Assembly (NCBI RefSeq): GCF_036345015.1
Contig: NZ_CP084098.1
Location: forward strand, 2,865,326 to 2,929,325
Origin: Cyanobacterium sp. Dongsha4
GTDB taxonomy: Bacteria > Cyanobacteriota > Cyanobacteriia > Cyanobacteriales > Cyanobacteriaceae
DNA: 64,000 bases
Direction of reading: 5' to 3'
Numbering within the stretch: position 1 is the stretch's first letter; every line of letters begins with the position of its first letter. Positions 55,654-64,000 of the stretch are shown one piece after another. A model generated the notes under the pieces. That model was not told where the DNA came from, searched no databases, and worked only from the letters and a program-made list of their open reading frames with translations. A program made the translations under genes and the position numbers.

Positions 55654-56295
55654 TCATTTATACCTATCACTGTTTAAAAAATCAATAATTTGTTGATGGA
55701 TTTCGGTTTGCGTTTGACAAGCATCAATTTTTAAATAAGAATATTTATATTCATTAATGATTTTTTCAAAATTTTGTCTAACTAAAGTTAATTTTTGTTT
55801 GTTTTCATATACCTCTTTAAAAGGACGATTTCCAATTCTACTTAAAGCGACATCTACAGGAATATCAAGATAAATTAATAAATCTGGAGGCGGAAAATTT
55901 TGATTTAGATTAGCAACAAAATCGAAGTCAGATTCAGTTTTTCCATTATAAGCAAGAGATGAAAAATAATATCTAGTCGTAATAACATTAATATTTTGTT
56001 CAACCAATTTTTTAACTCCATCGATGTTATTATATAGATGAAAATGACGATCTGCAGTAAATAAATAAGCCATTTGTTGCTCAAATAAATCATCGCTTAA
56101 AAATGATGGTGGACTAGCTAAAAATTCTCTTAAAAGTTTACCTATTTTTCCATTAGAAGGCTCAGGACTTAAAACAGATTTTTGATTTTGAGAAAGAAAA
56201 TATTGATGTAACAAATCTGCTTGAGTAGAACTACCAGAGCCATCAATACCTTCAAAAACAATAAAATAACCTCTATTCTCTTGTTCGCTAATCAT
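55654..56295 (-). CDS. tmk: Thymidylate kinase
   Basis: The start is trimmed to ATG 56295 (MISEQENRGYFIVFEGIDGS), giving 213 residues. Motifs are the P-loop FEGIDGSGSSTQ and the DR(H/Y) region TADRHFHLY. The substrate motif TTRYYFSSLAYNG and DLLIYLDIPVDVALSRI support phosphorylation of dTMP to dTDP. It lies 7 bases after the flavoprotein-like gene, so the two are probably one operon. Confidence 0.88.
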   Translation of the reverse strand: MISEQENRGYFIVFEGIDGSGSSTQADLLHQYFLSQNQKSVLSPEPSNGKIGKLLREFLASPPSFLSDDLFEQQMAYLFTADRHFHLYNNIDGVKKLVEQNINVITTRYYFSSLAYNGKTESDFDFVANLNQNFPPPDLLIYLDIPVDVALSRIGNRPFKEVYENKQKLTLVRQNFEKIINEYKYSYLKIDACQTQTEIHQQIIDFLNSDRYK

Positions 56296-56302
56296 AATTA
56301 AT

Positions 56303-57628
56303 TTAACTACGTTTATATAACAAAAAAGTTTCACGAATACCCATTATAATATTATTTTGTTTCTTTTCTTTTTCTAAAAACTTTTCTTTTATTTGATTGG
56401 CAATTTTGTAAGTATATATATTATTAAAATTTTCTTTAAATAAATAATTTATACTGTACCTATTTTGTTTAATATTTTTAATTACTATAAAAAGCTCCTC
56501 TAAATTTTTTCCTAATCCATGAAACCCCAAAATCAAATTATCATTACTAATGATTAATTTAATGAAACTACTATAGTGATGATAGTTAAAATTAACATCA
56601 AGTTTAATAATATAAAAATTATTATGATATAGCTGTAATGCTTGTTTTTCTGTGTAACCAATGCGATGAATTCTAGGATTGGTGTTTAAACTATAACTAA
56701 TATTTTCATAGTCAACCTTTTTAAGAGGAAAAAATAAACTATTATCAACTGCTATTTTTGCTTCATATTGGTTCAAATTATCCAAAGTATAGCCCCCTAA
56801 TATTTCTCCACAGGCATAAATTTTTGAATTATGAGTTTGCAGTCTCTCGTTAGCTAGAATATTGTATCCTTGCCATTTTAAGCCTAAATCATTACCTAAA
56901 TCTTGATAGTCGTCATAACTTATATTTTTTTCTGTATTAATAATGAAATTGTTTTCATTACTAATATTTTGATTCGTTTCTAATTTATCCGCATTAGCGT
57001 TACATATTTTTATTCCCTTAGCTTCCAAAATTAATTGCAATTTCCAAGATATATCTTTATCTTCTGTAGGTAATAATTGTTTATTTTTAATAGGTAAAAT
57101 TATTGATTTATTAAGTGAAGTTAATTGTTGTGCTAAATAGATGGCCTCTAAGTTACTTCCCTTAATTGTTACAGATGCGATCGCACTATTTAGTATATTC
57201 TTTAAATCTGAAAAATTTTCATAAATATTGACTTTATTGGTCTTTAAGCTATAAGTAAATTCTAAATTTTGACTCAATATATCTGTTATGATAGCCACTG
57301 GAGAACTAAAAGTATATTTTCCCATTGATACTTTAATTTTTCTGTTTGTCTGAGAAAAAGAAGAAACTGATTCTTTACTAAAAATATCCAATCCCGCCAA
57401 TTTTAAATTTTCTATTTTACAATTTATTTTCTTTACTTCTTGACTCAAGATATTATCAATTAATCTTAATCTATCAATGTTTAAATCTAATATTATATTT
57501 TTTGATAAAAAACTAAAATTTGAATTGTAAATTATTGCAACTCTTGCACCTAAATTCAAAGCATATTCTGCCGCACTAATAGCAGATTCATTTAAACCGA
57601 TAATGATTAAGTCATAATTTATTTTCAT
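56303..57628 (-). CDS. Degenerate pyridine nucleotide-disulphide oxidoreductase-like protein
   Basis: The 441-residue protein has the overall layout of lipoamide dehydrogenase and mercuric reductase: an N-terminal FAD Rossmann fold (YDLIIIGLNESAISAAEYAL), a second nucleotide-binding fold (ASVTIKGSNLEAIYLAQQL), an FAD-closing motif (KIYACGEILGGYTLDNL) and a C-terminal dimerisation-like domain. The CxxxxC redox pair that should follow the first strand is missing, with NSNFSFLSKN in its place. The GxGxxG glycines are altered (GLNESA) and the C-terminal HxxxxE pair is absent. It may bind FAD without disulphide chemistry or be a structural relic. It sits 7 bases upstream of tmk. Confidence 0.75.
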   Translation of the reverse strand: MKINYDLIIIGLNESAISAAEYALNLGARVAIIYNSNFSFLSKNIILDLNIDRLRLIDNILSQEVKKINCKIENLKLAGLDIFSKESVSSFSQTNRKIKVSMGKYTFSSPVAIITDILSQNLEFTYSLKTNKVNIYENFSDLKNILNSAIASVTIKGSNLEAIYLAQQLTSLNKSIILPIKNKQLLPTEDKDISWKLQLILEAKGIKICNANADKLETNQNISNENNFIINTEKNISYDDYQDLGNDLGLKWQGYNILANERLQTHNSKIYACGEILGGYTLDNLNQYEAKIAVDNSLFFPLKKVDYENISYSLNTNPRIHRIGYTEKQALQLYHNNFYIIKLDVNFNYHHYSSFIKLIISNDNLILGFHGLGKNLEELFIVIKNIKQNRYSINYLFKENFNNIYTYKIANQIKEKFLEKEKKQNNIIMGIRETFLLYKRS

Positions 57629-57770
57629 AGATAGTTGTGTCTAGTTGGAAATTAATTTTCAAAAATCAGAAAACGTAATCGAAACAAACAAAAATGTAAT
57701 AGAGTGTCAAAGTAAGGGTATGATTGGTTATAGATCAGACTTAAATAGTATGTGGTAAAGATAAGATCAA

Positions 57771-58148
57771 ATGTCCAATATTGAAAAATTGCAACCTGCT
57801 AATAAAGATGATACAAAAATGTATCTGCCTTTTTACAATAAAGAGCAACAAGAAATCTTGCCCTATGCTTTGAGTCTATATCAACAAGGATACTTAGAAG
57901 GAGAAAGAATCATTGAAGGACAACAGAGTATCCCCTTTGTAGCTATTTGGTATGTTTCTCGCCTTCCTTATGAAATAACCAGATGCAGAATTCAGTTTGA
58001 AGGAAGTGCCGAGTTGAGCTACGAAGTAAACTTGTCTAACTCAGAATTTATTAAGTATCTAATCCTGCTCATCAAAAATTTCAAACAATCTCGGCAAACA
58101 GACTTCTCTCAGAAATTTTATCGTAAATTACTCCGCCTTGATGAGTAA
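57771..58148 (+). CDS. ebsA: EbsA-like protein (type IV pilus / biofilm self-suppression)
   Basis: The 125-residue soluble protein has the pattern YLPFYNKEQQEILPYALSLY, GYLEGERIIEGQQSIPFVAI, WYVSRLPYE and FSQKFYRKLLRLDE. This matches my memory of EbsA, a protein needed for type IV pilus assembly and biofilm self-suppression in Synechococcus elongatus. The match was not searched. It precedes psbA by 130 bases, but a strong promoter lies between them. Confidence 0.6.
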   Translation: MSNIEKLQPANKDDTKMYLPFYNKEQQEILPYALSLYQQGYLEGERIIEGQQSIPFVAIWYVSRLPYEITRCRIQFEGSAELSYEVNLSNSEFIKYLILLIKNFKQSRQTDFSQKFYRKLLRLDE

Positions 58149-58182
58149 TAAAAAGAAATTTTCAAAAAAAACTGAAAACCCC

Positions 58183-58211
58183 TTGACAAAACTTCATAAA
58201 AACGTTAATAT
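58183..58211 (+). promoter_or_regulatory. psbA promoter
   Basis: A consensus TTGACA (58183-58188) and TAATAT (58206-58211) are spaced 17 bases apart, about 70 bases before the psbA start. The expected transcript leader is about 60 bases long. A TATAGT at 58217 lacks a matching -35 hexamer at normal distance. Confidence 0.65.
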
Positions 58212-58278
58212 TTTGCTATAGTGAGAAATCACTTAATTCATAACGTACCTCGAAAATTCATACATAAGTAATCATAAG

Positions 58279-59349
58279 ATGACTACCACTTTACAGCAAC
58301 AACAACAGCTTTCCGCATGGGAGCAGTTCTGTCAGTGGATCACTTCTACCAACAACCGTTTATATGTAGGTTGGTTTGGTGTGTTAATGATCCCTTGTTT
58401 ATTAACTGCAACCACTTGTTTCATTATCGCTTTCATCGCAGCTCCTCCCGTTGATATTGACGGTATTCGTGAGCCTGTAGCTGGTTCTTTATTATACGGT
58501 AACAACATCATCTCTGGTGCAGTTGTTCCTTCTTCCAACGCTATTGGTTTACACTTCTATCCTATCTGGGAAGCGGCTTCCTTAGATGAGTGGTTATACA
58601 ACGGTGGTCCTTACCAATTGGTAGTATTCCACTTCTTGATCGGTGTATTTTGCTACATGGGTCGTCAGTGGGAATTATCCTACCGTTTAGGTATGCGTCC
58701 TTGGATCTGCGTTGCTTACTCTGCACCTGTATCTGCGGCAACTGCTGTATTCTTAATCTACCCCATTGGACAAGGTTCTTTCTCTGATGGTATGCCTTTA
58801 GGTATCTCTGGAACTTTCAACTTCATGTTTGTGTTCCAAGCTGAGCATAACATCTTAATGCACCCCTTCCATATGCTTGGTGTAGCTGGTGTATTCGGTG
58901 GATCTTTATTCTCTGCGATGCACGGTTCTTTAGTAACTTCTTCCTTAGTGCGTGAAACCACTGAAACCGAATCTCAAAACTACGGTTACAAATTCGGTCA
59001 AGAAGAAGAAACCTACAACATCGTAGCGGCTCACGGCTACTTCGGTCGTTTGATCTTCCAATATGCTTCATTCAACAACAGCCGTGCGTTACACTTCTTC
59101 TTAGGTGCATGGCCTGTAATCGGTATTTGGTTCACAGCAATGGGAATCTCTACCATGGCATTCAACTTAAATGGTTTCAACTTCAACCAGTCTATCTTAG
59201 ATAGCCAAGGTCATGTAATTGGAACTTGGGCAGACGTATTAAACCGTGCAAACATCGGTATCGAAGTAATGCACGAGCGTAATGCTCACAACTTCCCCTT
59301 AGACTTAGCAAGTGCAGAGCCTGTATCTGCTCCTGTAATCAACGGATAA
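58279..59349 (+). CDS. psbA: Photosystem II D1 protein
   Basis: The 356-residue D1 core subunit binds the manganese cluster, P680 chlorophylls, pheophytin and QB. Recognised blocks include [56 protein letters not shown] and [13 protein letters not shown]. Glutamine in GRQWELS is the form usually associated with the standard, low-light D1. The C-terminal extension beyond mature Ala344 is only 12 residues ([12 protein letters not shown]), against the usual 16. Sequence near 58400-59340 uses more GC-rich, preferred codons, as expected of a very highly expressed gene. Other psbA copies are likely elsewhere. Confidence 0.98.
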   Translation: MTTTLQQQQQLSAWEQFCQWITSTNNRLYVGWFGVLMIPCLLTATTCFIIAFIAAPPVDIDGIREPVAGSLLYGNNIISGAVVPSSNAIGLHFYPIWEAASLDEWLYNGGPYQLVVFHFLIGVFCYMGRQWELSYRLGMRPWICVAYSAPVSAATAVFLIYPIGQGSFSDGMPLGISGTFNFMFVFQAEHNILMHPFHMLGVAGVFGGSLFSAMHGSLVTSSLVRETTETESQNYGYKFGQEEETYNIVAAHGYFGRLIFQYASFNNSRALHFFLGAWPVIGIWFTAMGISTMAFNLNGFNFNQSILDSQGHVIGTWADVLNRANIGIEVMHERNAHNFPLDLASAEPVSAPVING

Positions 59350-59396
59350 GTTGTATAGGTTGAAAAATCAAAACAATTAAATAAATAAGCAAAAGG

Positions 59397-59426
59397 CACT
59401 CTCTATTAATTTAGGGGGTGTTTTTT
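59397..59426 (+). terminator. psbA terminator
   Basis: CACTCTCT (59397-59404) pairs with AGGGGGTG (59413-59420) through GC and GU pairs, followed at once by six T. It lies 47 bases after the psbA stop and before the large HPt gene. Confidence 0.8.
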
Positions 59427-59543
59427 GTTGTCTAATCGGTTTTGGAGATTTATCAGGTTTTTGTTTTGTTAAATTTATGATCAAAGAAGTTTCATTGTTA
59501 AACTAATATTAAAGTAAAAGCAAAACTATCCCTACCAGTTGTC

Positions 59544-62500
59544 ATGAATTCACTTAATCAAGCCTATCAATTATTTATTGATGAAGTCCCAGAACTATTA
59601 CAAGAAATAGAAAACGGTTTACTTAATTTGAACCATGATAGAAGAGTCGCAGTCATTCATGGGATGATGAGGGCCGCTCATTCTCTTAAAGGTGGGGCGG
59701 CTAGTGTTGGCTTACAAGGGATAAAAAATATTGCCCACAGATTAGAAGATTATCTGAAGGCTTTATATAATGAAGATTTGATTATAGATACCGAATTAGA
59801 AGATTTATTTTTAGAAGCATTTGATAGTTTAGCTGTACCTCTAAAACAACAACTGGAAAATGGAGATTTCGATCGCACTTCAGCCCAAAATAAAGCGGAA
59901 GAAGTTTGGCAAAAGTTAGATGCAAAATTGGGTAATGCGATACAACAAGTGAAAGATTATCTTCCTTCCTCCGAGGATTTGGGCATTGATATAGTGGCTT
60001 CTATGTTTGAAGTGGATATTGCCCAAGAAATTCGTCGCTTAAAAGGAGTGGTTGCCTCTCCTGAAAGTTTTAATCCTTCCCAAGAATTGAGAGAATCCTT
60101 AGAAATTTTACAGGGATTGGGAGAAGTGGTTAACTTACCGGGTTTTTCTTTAATTGTTTCCATGACACAACAGGCTTTTGAAAAACATCCCGATAAAACT
60201 ATTATCATTGCCGGTTTATTAGTACAAGATTTAGAAGAAAGTAGAGAAATTGTACTAGGAGGCGATCGCATTTCTGGAGGAAACCCCTGTTCTAACTTAC
60301 TAGCTTTAGCCGAAGATAATCAAGCACAAGTAGAAGCAAAAGTTCTGCACAAAATAGCTCAAACCCAACAAAATACCGTCAGTGTAGAAGATCCTGTTTA
60401 TCAATTTTTCATGGCAGAAGTACCAGATTTACTTCATGAAATTGAAGCAGGTTTATTATCTCTCAAAGAAGATAAAAGTATCAATAATATCAATAATATA
60501 ATGCGTTCTGCTCACTCTCTTAAAGGAGGCGCGGCTAGTGTTGGCTTAGACAACATTAAAGATATGGCGCATAAATTAGAAGACTATATTAAAGCCTTAT
60601 TTGATGAGAGTGTGATTGTCAACGATGAATTAGAGACTCTTTTTCTCTCAGGATTTGATTGTCTCAAAAATGCCCTTGAGGAGCAGAAAAGCGATGGTAA
60701 TTATTCCTTGCAGTGGCAAGATGAAGCCGAAGCTGTATGGCAACAGTTGGAAAATAAACTAGGAGATATTGACAACAGCAATTATTTACCCTCTTCTGCT
60801 GATTTAGGAGTTGATATAGTAGAATCACTATTTGAAATTGATATTGCTAGAATTATTGAACAATTACAAGAAAACTTAGAAACTTGCACCACTGAAGAAT
60901 TAAAAATAAGTGTTACACCTGTGCTTGAGGTGTTAATTGGTTTTAGTGAAATCGGCAACATGAAAGGTTTAAAAAGCATTGTTGATACAACCTTTGCCGC
61001 CCTTACAGAAAATCCTCACAAAATTAAACAAATAGTAAAATACCTGATTAACGATTTAATTCAAGCTAGAGATGATGTTTTATCGGGTAATTCCACCCAA
61101 GGAGGTAAACCTTCCCCAGAGTTAGAAAAATTAGCTCATAATGCCCCTGAAGATTTGGAAGAATTAGTAGAAGGGGATAACCTTTTTCATCCAGATTCAG
61201 AAAATAGCGAAGATAGTAGCCTCTTAGATTTTGCTGATTTGGCATCAGAAATTAATAGTAATTTTGATCAAGAAGGTGAAGAAAATATTTTTGATGTTTC
61301 TGTTGATAATTATGAATTTAATTTTACTCCCGAAAATGATCATCAAGAAGAATTACCCGATTTAAGCAATTTAATACAAGAAAACCATACAGAAGATATT
61401 TTTGCGAACTTTAGCAGTGAAAGTAACCAAGAAGAAAATTATCCAGATTTAGATATATTTATGGATAATATCTTTGGGGAAGATAACCAAGAAGATGACT
61501 CTATATCTATACAACAGAAAGAGTTACAGGCACAATCTTACAAATTTTTTATGGAGGAAGCCGTAGAATTAATTGCTTTAATTGATAATAATTTGGAAAC
61601 TGTTTTCCAGACAAGAGATATTAATGATATTAACGAGGTAGCAAGGGCGGCACATTCTCTCAAAGGAGGTTCTCGCAGTGCTGGTTTAGAAGAAATTGGC
61701 ATGATTGCCTTAAGAGTAGAAAAAAGTCTTAAAGCCTTGTTTAACGACGATATACCCCTTGATGAAGCGAGAAAAATCTATCTGAGAGACATTTATCAAA
61801 CTCTCCGTCAAGCCATTGTTGCCAGAATGGAAAATCAAGAATTTGACGAGAAATCCGCTATGGATAGGGTAAATGCCCAATGGGAAGTTTTTGAATCAGA
61901 ATATGGGGAAGAAATAGCTAAATCGGAGGAATTTTTACCTTCTTCTAGTGATTTGGGCATTGATATTGCCACTTCCATTTTTGAGGTAGATGTGCCTGAA
62001 GGTATTGCCAATCTACAACAAGCGTTAGATTCTGGGAATGCAAACGACTTGCAAGATACTCTTTTAATGCAGATAGAGGTGTTTTCTGGTTTTGGTGAAA
62101 TGTTAGGCTTACCCGGATTTACGGCTATTTGTGAAACGGCAAATAAAGCTCTAAATAATAACCCTAATCAAATTGTCTCTATTACTCAAGCCTTTATTGA
62201 TAATTTACAGGAAGCTCATCATTTAGTGATAGAAGGCGATCGCACCTCTGGGGGAGAACCGAGTACAGACTTATTAGTTTTAGCAGGAGAATCTGCCATT
62301 ACACCATCAGAGGAAATATCTACTGCCGTAAGCGAATCCACAGAAAAACCCATTGATACAAGTGATCAAGCCTATGGATTCTTCATCGAAGAAGCCCCAG
62401 AGTTATTACAGACTATTGAAACAGGGCTGTTAAACTTACGGGAAGAGCGTACCACCGCAAAAATTCACGAAATGATGAGAGCGGCTCATTCTATCAAAGG

Positions 62501-64000
62501 AGGGGCGGCAAGTGTTGGTTTAGAAGCCATAAAAACTATATCTCATGAATTAGAAGATATTTTCAAAGTTCTATATAACCCCGATATTGATATAGATACT
62601 GACTTAGAAAGCTGGTTATTGGAAGGATTTGACTGTCTGCAAAATGCTCTGACAACCCAAATGGAAACAGGTACTTATCAACCTCAAGAAAGCCTAGAGG
62701 AAGCATCCCAGATTTGGGCAAAAATTCGCACTAAACTAGGGGCATATTTGGATCGTGCGGACGATTATATTCCCTCATCTTCTGATTTAGGAGTCGATAT
62801 TGTTCAATCAATGTTTGAGGTGGATGTTGAACAGGAATTGCAACGGTTGAAAAATGTGCTAGAAAATCCCTCTAGTCAACCTTTAGGTGGAGAATTACGA
62901 GCTACCCTAGAAGTCTTTTGTGGATTTGGCGAAATGCTGAATTTACCCGGATTTGCGGAAATTGCCCAATTGGGTTTACAGGCCGCCGAGACTAATCCCG
63001 ATCATATTTTAACAATCATCAATGTTATTATTCGAGATGCAGAAAAAGCAAGAGATGTAGTTCTAGGAGGCGATCGCACCCGTGGGGGAGAGCCTAGCGA
63101 AGAATTAAAACGCCTAGCACAAGGAGATAATAACCTAGAAGCGGAAGATAATATTTTCTTCCTTGATAACTCTGACGATATTACCGAAGATGAACCTTCT
63201 TTAAATGAAGTTTTTGGAGAAGTGCTATCTACTCCTGAAGAAATTTTCCCCGCCATTGATAAAGATACTCACACCACGATTCCTCCTTTAGAAGATGTTT
63301 TCCAGCTAGATTTTGATCCTAGTCAGTTAGAAGCATTAGATCAAGGAATTGCTGATAATGATGACGATGAAACTCCCAACCTAGAGGAAATTTTTGCCTC
63401 TGAGTTTAGCGAGGAAGAAATCAACCTCCTTGCCAACGCTTCTGAATTGGCCCTTGAAAATGATAAAAATAACACTATTCCCAGTCTGGATGATGTTTTT
63501 GTTGCTGATGATAGTAACTTAGTTAACACTCCAGAAGAATCAGAAGATAGCCCCCTTCCCCTTGATGATGTGTTTGCCAATCCTGATTTTAGTTTAATTG
63601 AAGCTGATGAAGAATCAGAGGAAGAAGATATATTATCTTTGAGTGAAATTTTCTCCAATGTGGAATTACCCTTAGAAAATAATCTCGTTGAAGTTGATCA
63701 GGTAGAAGAAAGCACAACCCCTGAAGAAGTTATTGCTCAAGATCAAAATACCATCAATGATCAACCAGAAGATATTTTTACCCTTCCTCCTGAAGATGAA
63801 GAATCGTCTCATGTCTCAACAACAGAGCAAAATTCTACTGATGAGGAAGAAAAACAACCCATAGAAGCTAAAACTCCCAAAGAGACTCATAAACAAACTA
63901 TTATTAATCTTTCTCCCGAAGAAAGAGAAGTTCTCTTGAGTGCTAAAGGGGAAAACATTGAGCAAACAATTCAATCAATTGCGGATATATACGATAAGTT
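59544..64000 (+). CDS. Giant CheA-like protein with four HPt domains (partial, right end cut)
   Basis: The frame is open from ATG 59544 (MNSLNQAYQLFIDEVPELLQ) to the window edge, 1485 residues so far with no stop. Four HPt domains are visible, with phosphoacceptor histidines H46, H324, H704 and H982, each in (A/S)AHS(L/I)KGG. After each HPt comes a repeated module starting (L/I)PSSxDLG(I/V)DI and containing F-E-(V/I)-D. After residue about 1180 the sequence becomes an acidic, repetitive linker (many E-D-V-F type repeats). The kinase, CheW and any receiver domain would lie beyond the window. Relatives include cyanobacterial PilL/PixL-type CheA used for pilus motility and phototaxis. No strong ribosome site is seen. 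Confidence 0.85.
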   Translation, partial: MNSLNQAYQLFIDEVPELLQEIENGLLNLNHDRRVAVIHGMMRAAHSLKGGAASVGLQGIKNIAHRLEDYLKALYNEDLIIDTELEDLFLEAFDSLAVPLKQQLENGDFDRTSAQNKAEEVWQKLDAKLGNAIQQVKDYLPSSEDLGIDIVASMFEVDIAQEIRRLKGVVASPESFNPSQELRESLEILQGLGEVVNLPGFSLIVSMTQQAFEKHPDKTIIIAGLLVQDLEESREIVLGGDRISGGNPCSNLLALAEDNQAQVEAKVLHKIAQTQQNTVSVEDPVYQFFMAEVPDLLHEIEAGLLSLKEDKSINNINNIMRSAHSLKGGAASVGLDNIKDMAHKLEDYIKALFDESVIVNDELETLFLSGFDCLKNALEEQKSDGNYSLQWQDEAEAVWQQLENKLGDIDNSNYLPSSADLGVDIVESLFEIDIARIIEQLQENLETCTTEELKISVTPVLEVLIGFSEIGNMKGLKSIVDTTFAALTENPHKIKQIVKYLINDLIQARDDVLSGNSTQGGKPSPELEKLAHNAPEDLEELVEGDNLFHPDSENSEDSSLLDFADLASEINSNFDQEGEENIFDVSVDNYEFNFTPENDHQEELPDLSNLIQENHTEDIFANFSSESNQEENYPDLDIFMDNIFGEDNQEDDSISIQQKELQAQSYKFFMEEAVELIALIDNNLETVFQTRDINDINEVARAAHSLKGGSRSAGLEEIGMIALRVEKSLKALFNDDIPLDEARKIYLRDIYQTLRQAIVARMENQEFDEKSAMDRVNAQWEVFESEYGEEIAKSEEFLPSSSDLGIDIATSIFEVDVPEGIANLQQALDSGNANDLQDTLLMQIEVFSGFGEMLGLPGFTAICETANKALNNNPNQIVSITQAFIDNLQEAHHLVIEGDRTSGGEPSTDLLVLAGESAITPSEEISTAVSESTEKPIDTSDQAYGFFIEEAPELLQTIETGLLNLREERTTAKIHEMMRAAHSIKGGAASVGLEAIKTISHELEDIFKVLYNPDIDIDTDLESWLLEGFDCLQNALTTQMETGTYQPQESLEEASQIWAKIRTKLGAYLDRADDYIPSSSDLGVDIVQSMFEVDVEQELQRLKNVLENPSSQPLGGELRATLEVFCGFGEMLNLPGFAEIAQLGLQAAETNPDHILTIINVIIRDAEKARDVVLGGDRTRGGEPSEELKRLAQGDNNLEAEDNIFFLDNSDDITEDEPSLNEVFGEVLSTPEEIFPAIDKDTHTTIPPLEDVFQLDFDPSQLEALDQGIADNDDDETPNLEEIFASEFSEEEINLLANASELALENDKNNTIPSLDDVFVADDSNLVNTPEESEDSPLPLDDVFANPDFSLIEADEESEEEDILSLSEIFSNVELPLENNLVEVDQVEESTTPEEVIAQDQNTINDQPEDIFTLPPEDEESSHVSTTEQNSTDEEEKQPIEAKTPKETHKQTIINLSPEEREVLLSAKGENIEQTIQSIADIYDK

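Noticed and set aside
58217..58222. TATAGT as the psbA -10 element
   Set aside because: The TTGACA lies 28 bases upstream, too far, while TAATAT at 58206 has a 17-base spacer.
62421..62432. Second copy of the MITE end (GAAACAGGGCTG)
   Set aside because: Only a partial and differently ordered match inside a coding sequence, with no partner repeat.
59957..63658. Minus-strand serine-rich frames at the right end
   Set aside because: They are reverse translations of the acidic and HPt repeats of the large plus-strand gene.

Overview
The window is chromosomal DNA from a low-GC unicellular cyanobacterium, most likely close to Cyanobacterium or Geminocystis. This rests on psbA, psaK, a CRR6-type NDH-1 assembly factor, PatA-type and GGDEF/EAL signalling proteins, cyanobacteria-restricted DUF families, and many HIP1 octamers (GCGATCGC). 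No phage, conjugation or CRISPR locus was seen. The species call is an inference from gene content, not a database match.

Layout. 1-4.4 kb: a partial minus-strand gene, a PatA-type response regulator, rpmF, and a nitrogen-control unit made of a promoter, a glutamine riboswitch, an IF7-like glutamine synthetase inactivating factor, a second small protein and a terminator. These are followed by a PBP4-type carboxypeptidase and the initiator tRNA. 4.4-10.2 kb: three minus-strand envelope proteins (DUF3153, GerMN, DUF2993), a response regulator-PAS-GGDEF-EAL protein and a glycine-zipper secreted protein. 10.5-15.7 kb: an ADP-forming acyl-CoA ligase/GNAT fusion, a glycosyltransferase, psaK and trpF. 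16.1-23.0 kb: three c-di-GMP/phosphorelay genes (FHA-GGDEF-EAL, hybrid kinase, response regulator-GGDEF), bracketed by inverted copies of a composite intergenic repeat. 23.2-33.5 kb: gltX, a multi-pass membrane protein, hupE, a long prokaryotic Argonaute with an apparently intact catalytic tetrad, a lipoyl-family acyltransferase, hflX and rluD.

33.5-42.3 kb: a 204-bp MITE-like insertion with perfect terminal inverted repeats and target duplication, pntB flanked by direct repeats, hypA-hypB-hypF (with hupE about 8 kb away, pointing to a NiFe hydrogenase elsewhere), a HAD phosphatase, the CRR6 homologue, an M23 peptidase and a TxlA/HCF164-type thioredoxin. 42.7-57.6 kb: sbcC, small membrane proteins, succinate-semialdehyde dehydrogenase, a histone-deacetylase-like protein, a DUF3352 protein, mltA, an orphan ABC solute-binding lipoprotein, a GIY-YIG protein, tmk, and a flavoprotein-like gene that has lost the redox cysteines of its family. 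57.7-64 kb: an EbsA-like gene, psbA (D1), and the first 1485 codons of a very large CheA-type protein with four HPt domains, cut by the window end.

The most notable points are the glutamine riboswitch unit with its visible ribosome-site sequestering strand, the stand-alone Argonaute, the MITE-like element, the heptamer-bearing composite repeat family, the complementary degeneration of two GGDEF-EAL proteins, the four-fold HPt protein and the cysteine-less oxidoreductase. Where an ATG with better support lies inside the longest open frame, I trimmed the start to it; each such choice is explained in the entry.
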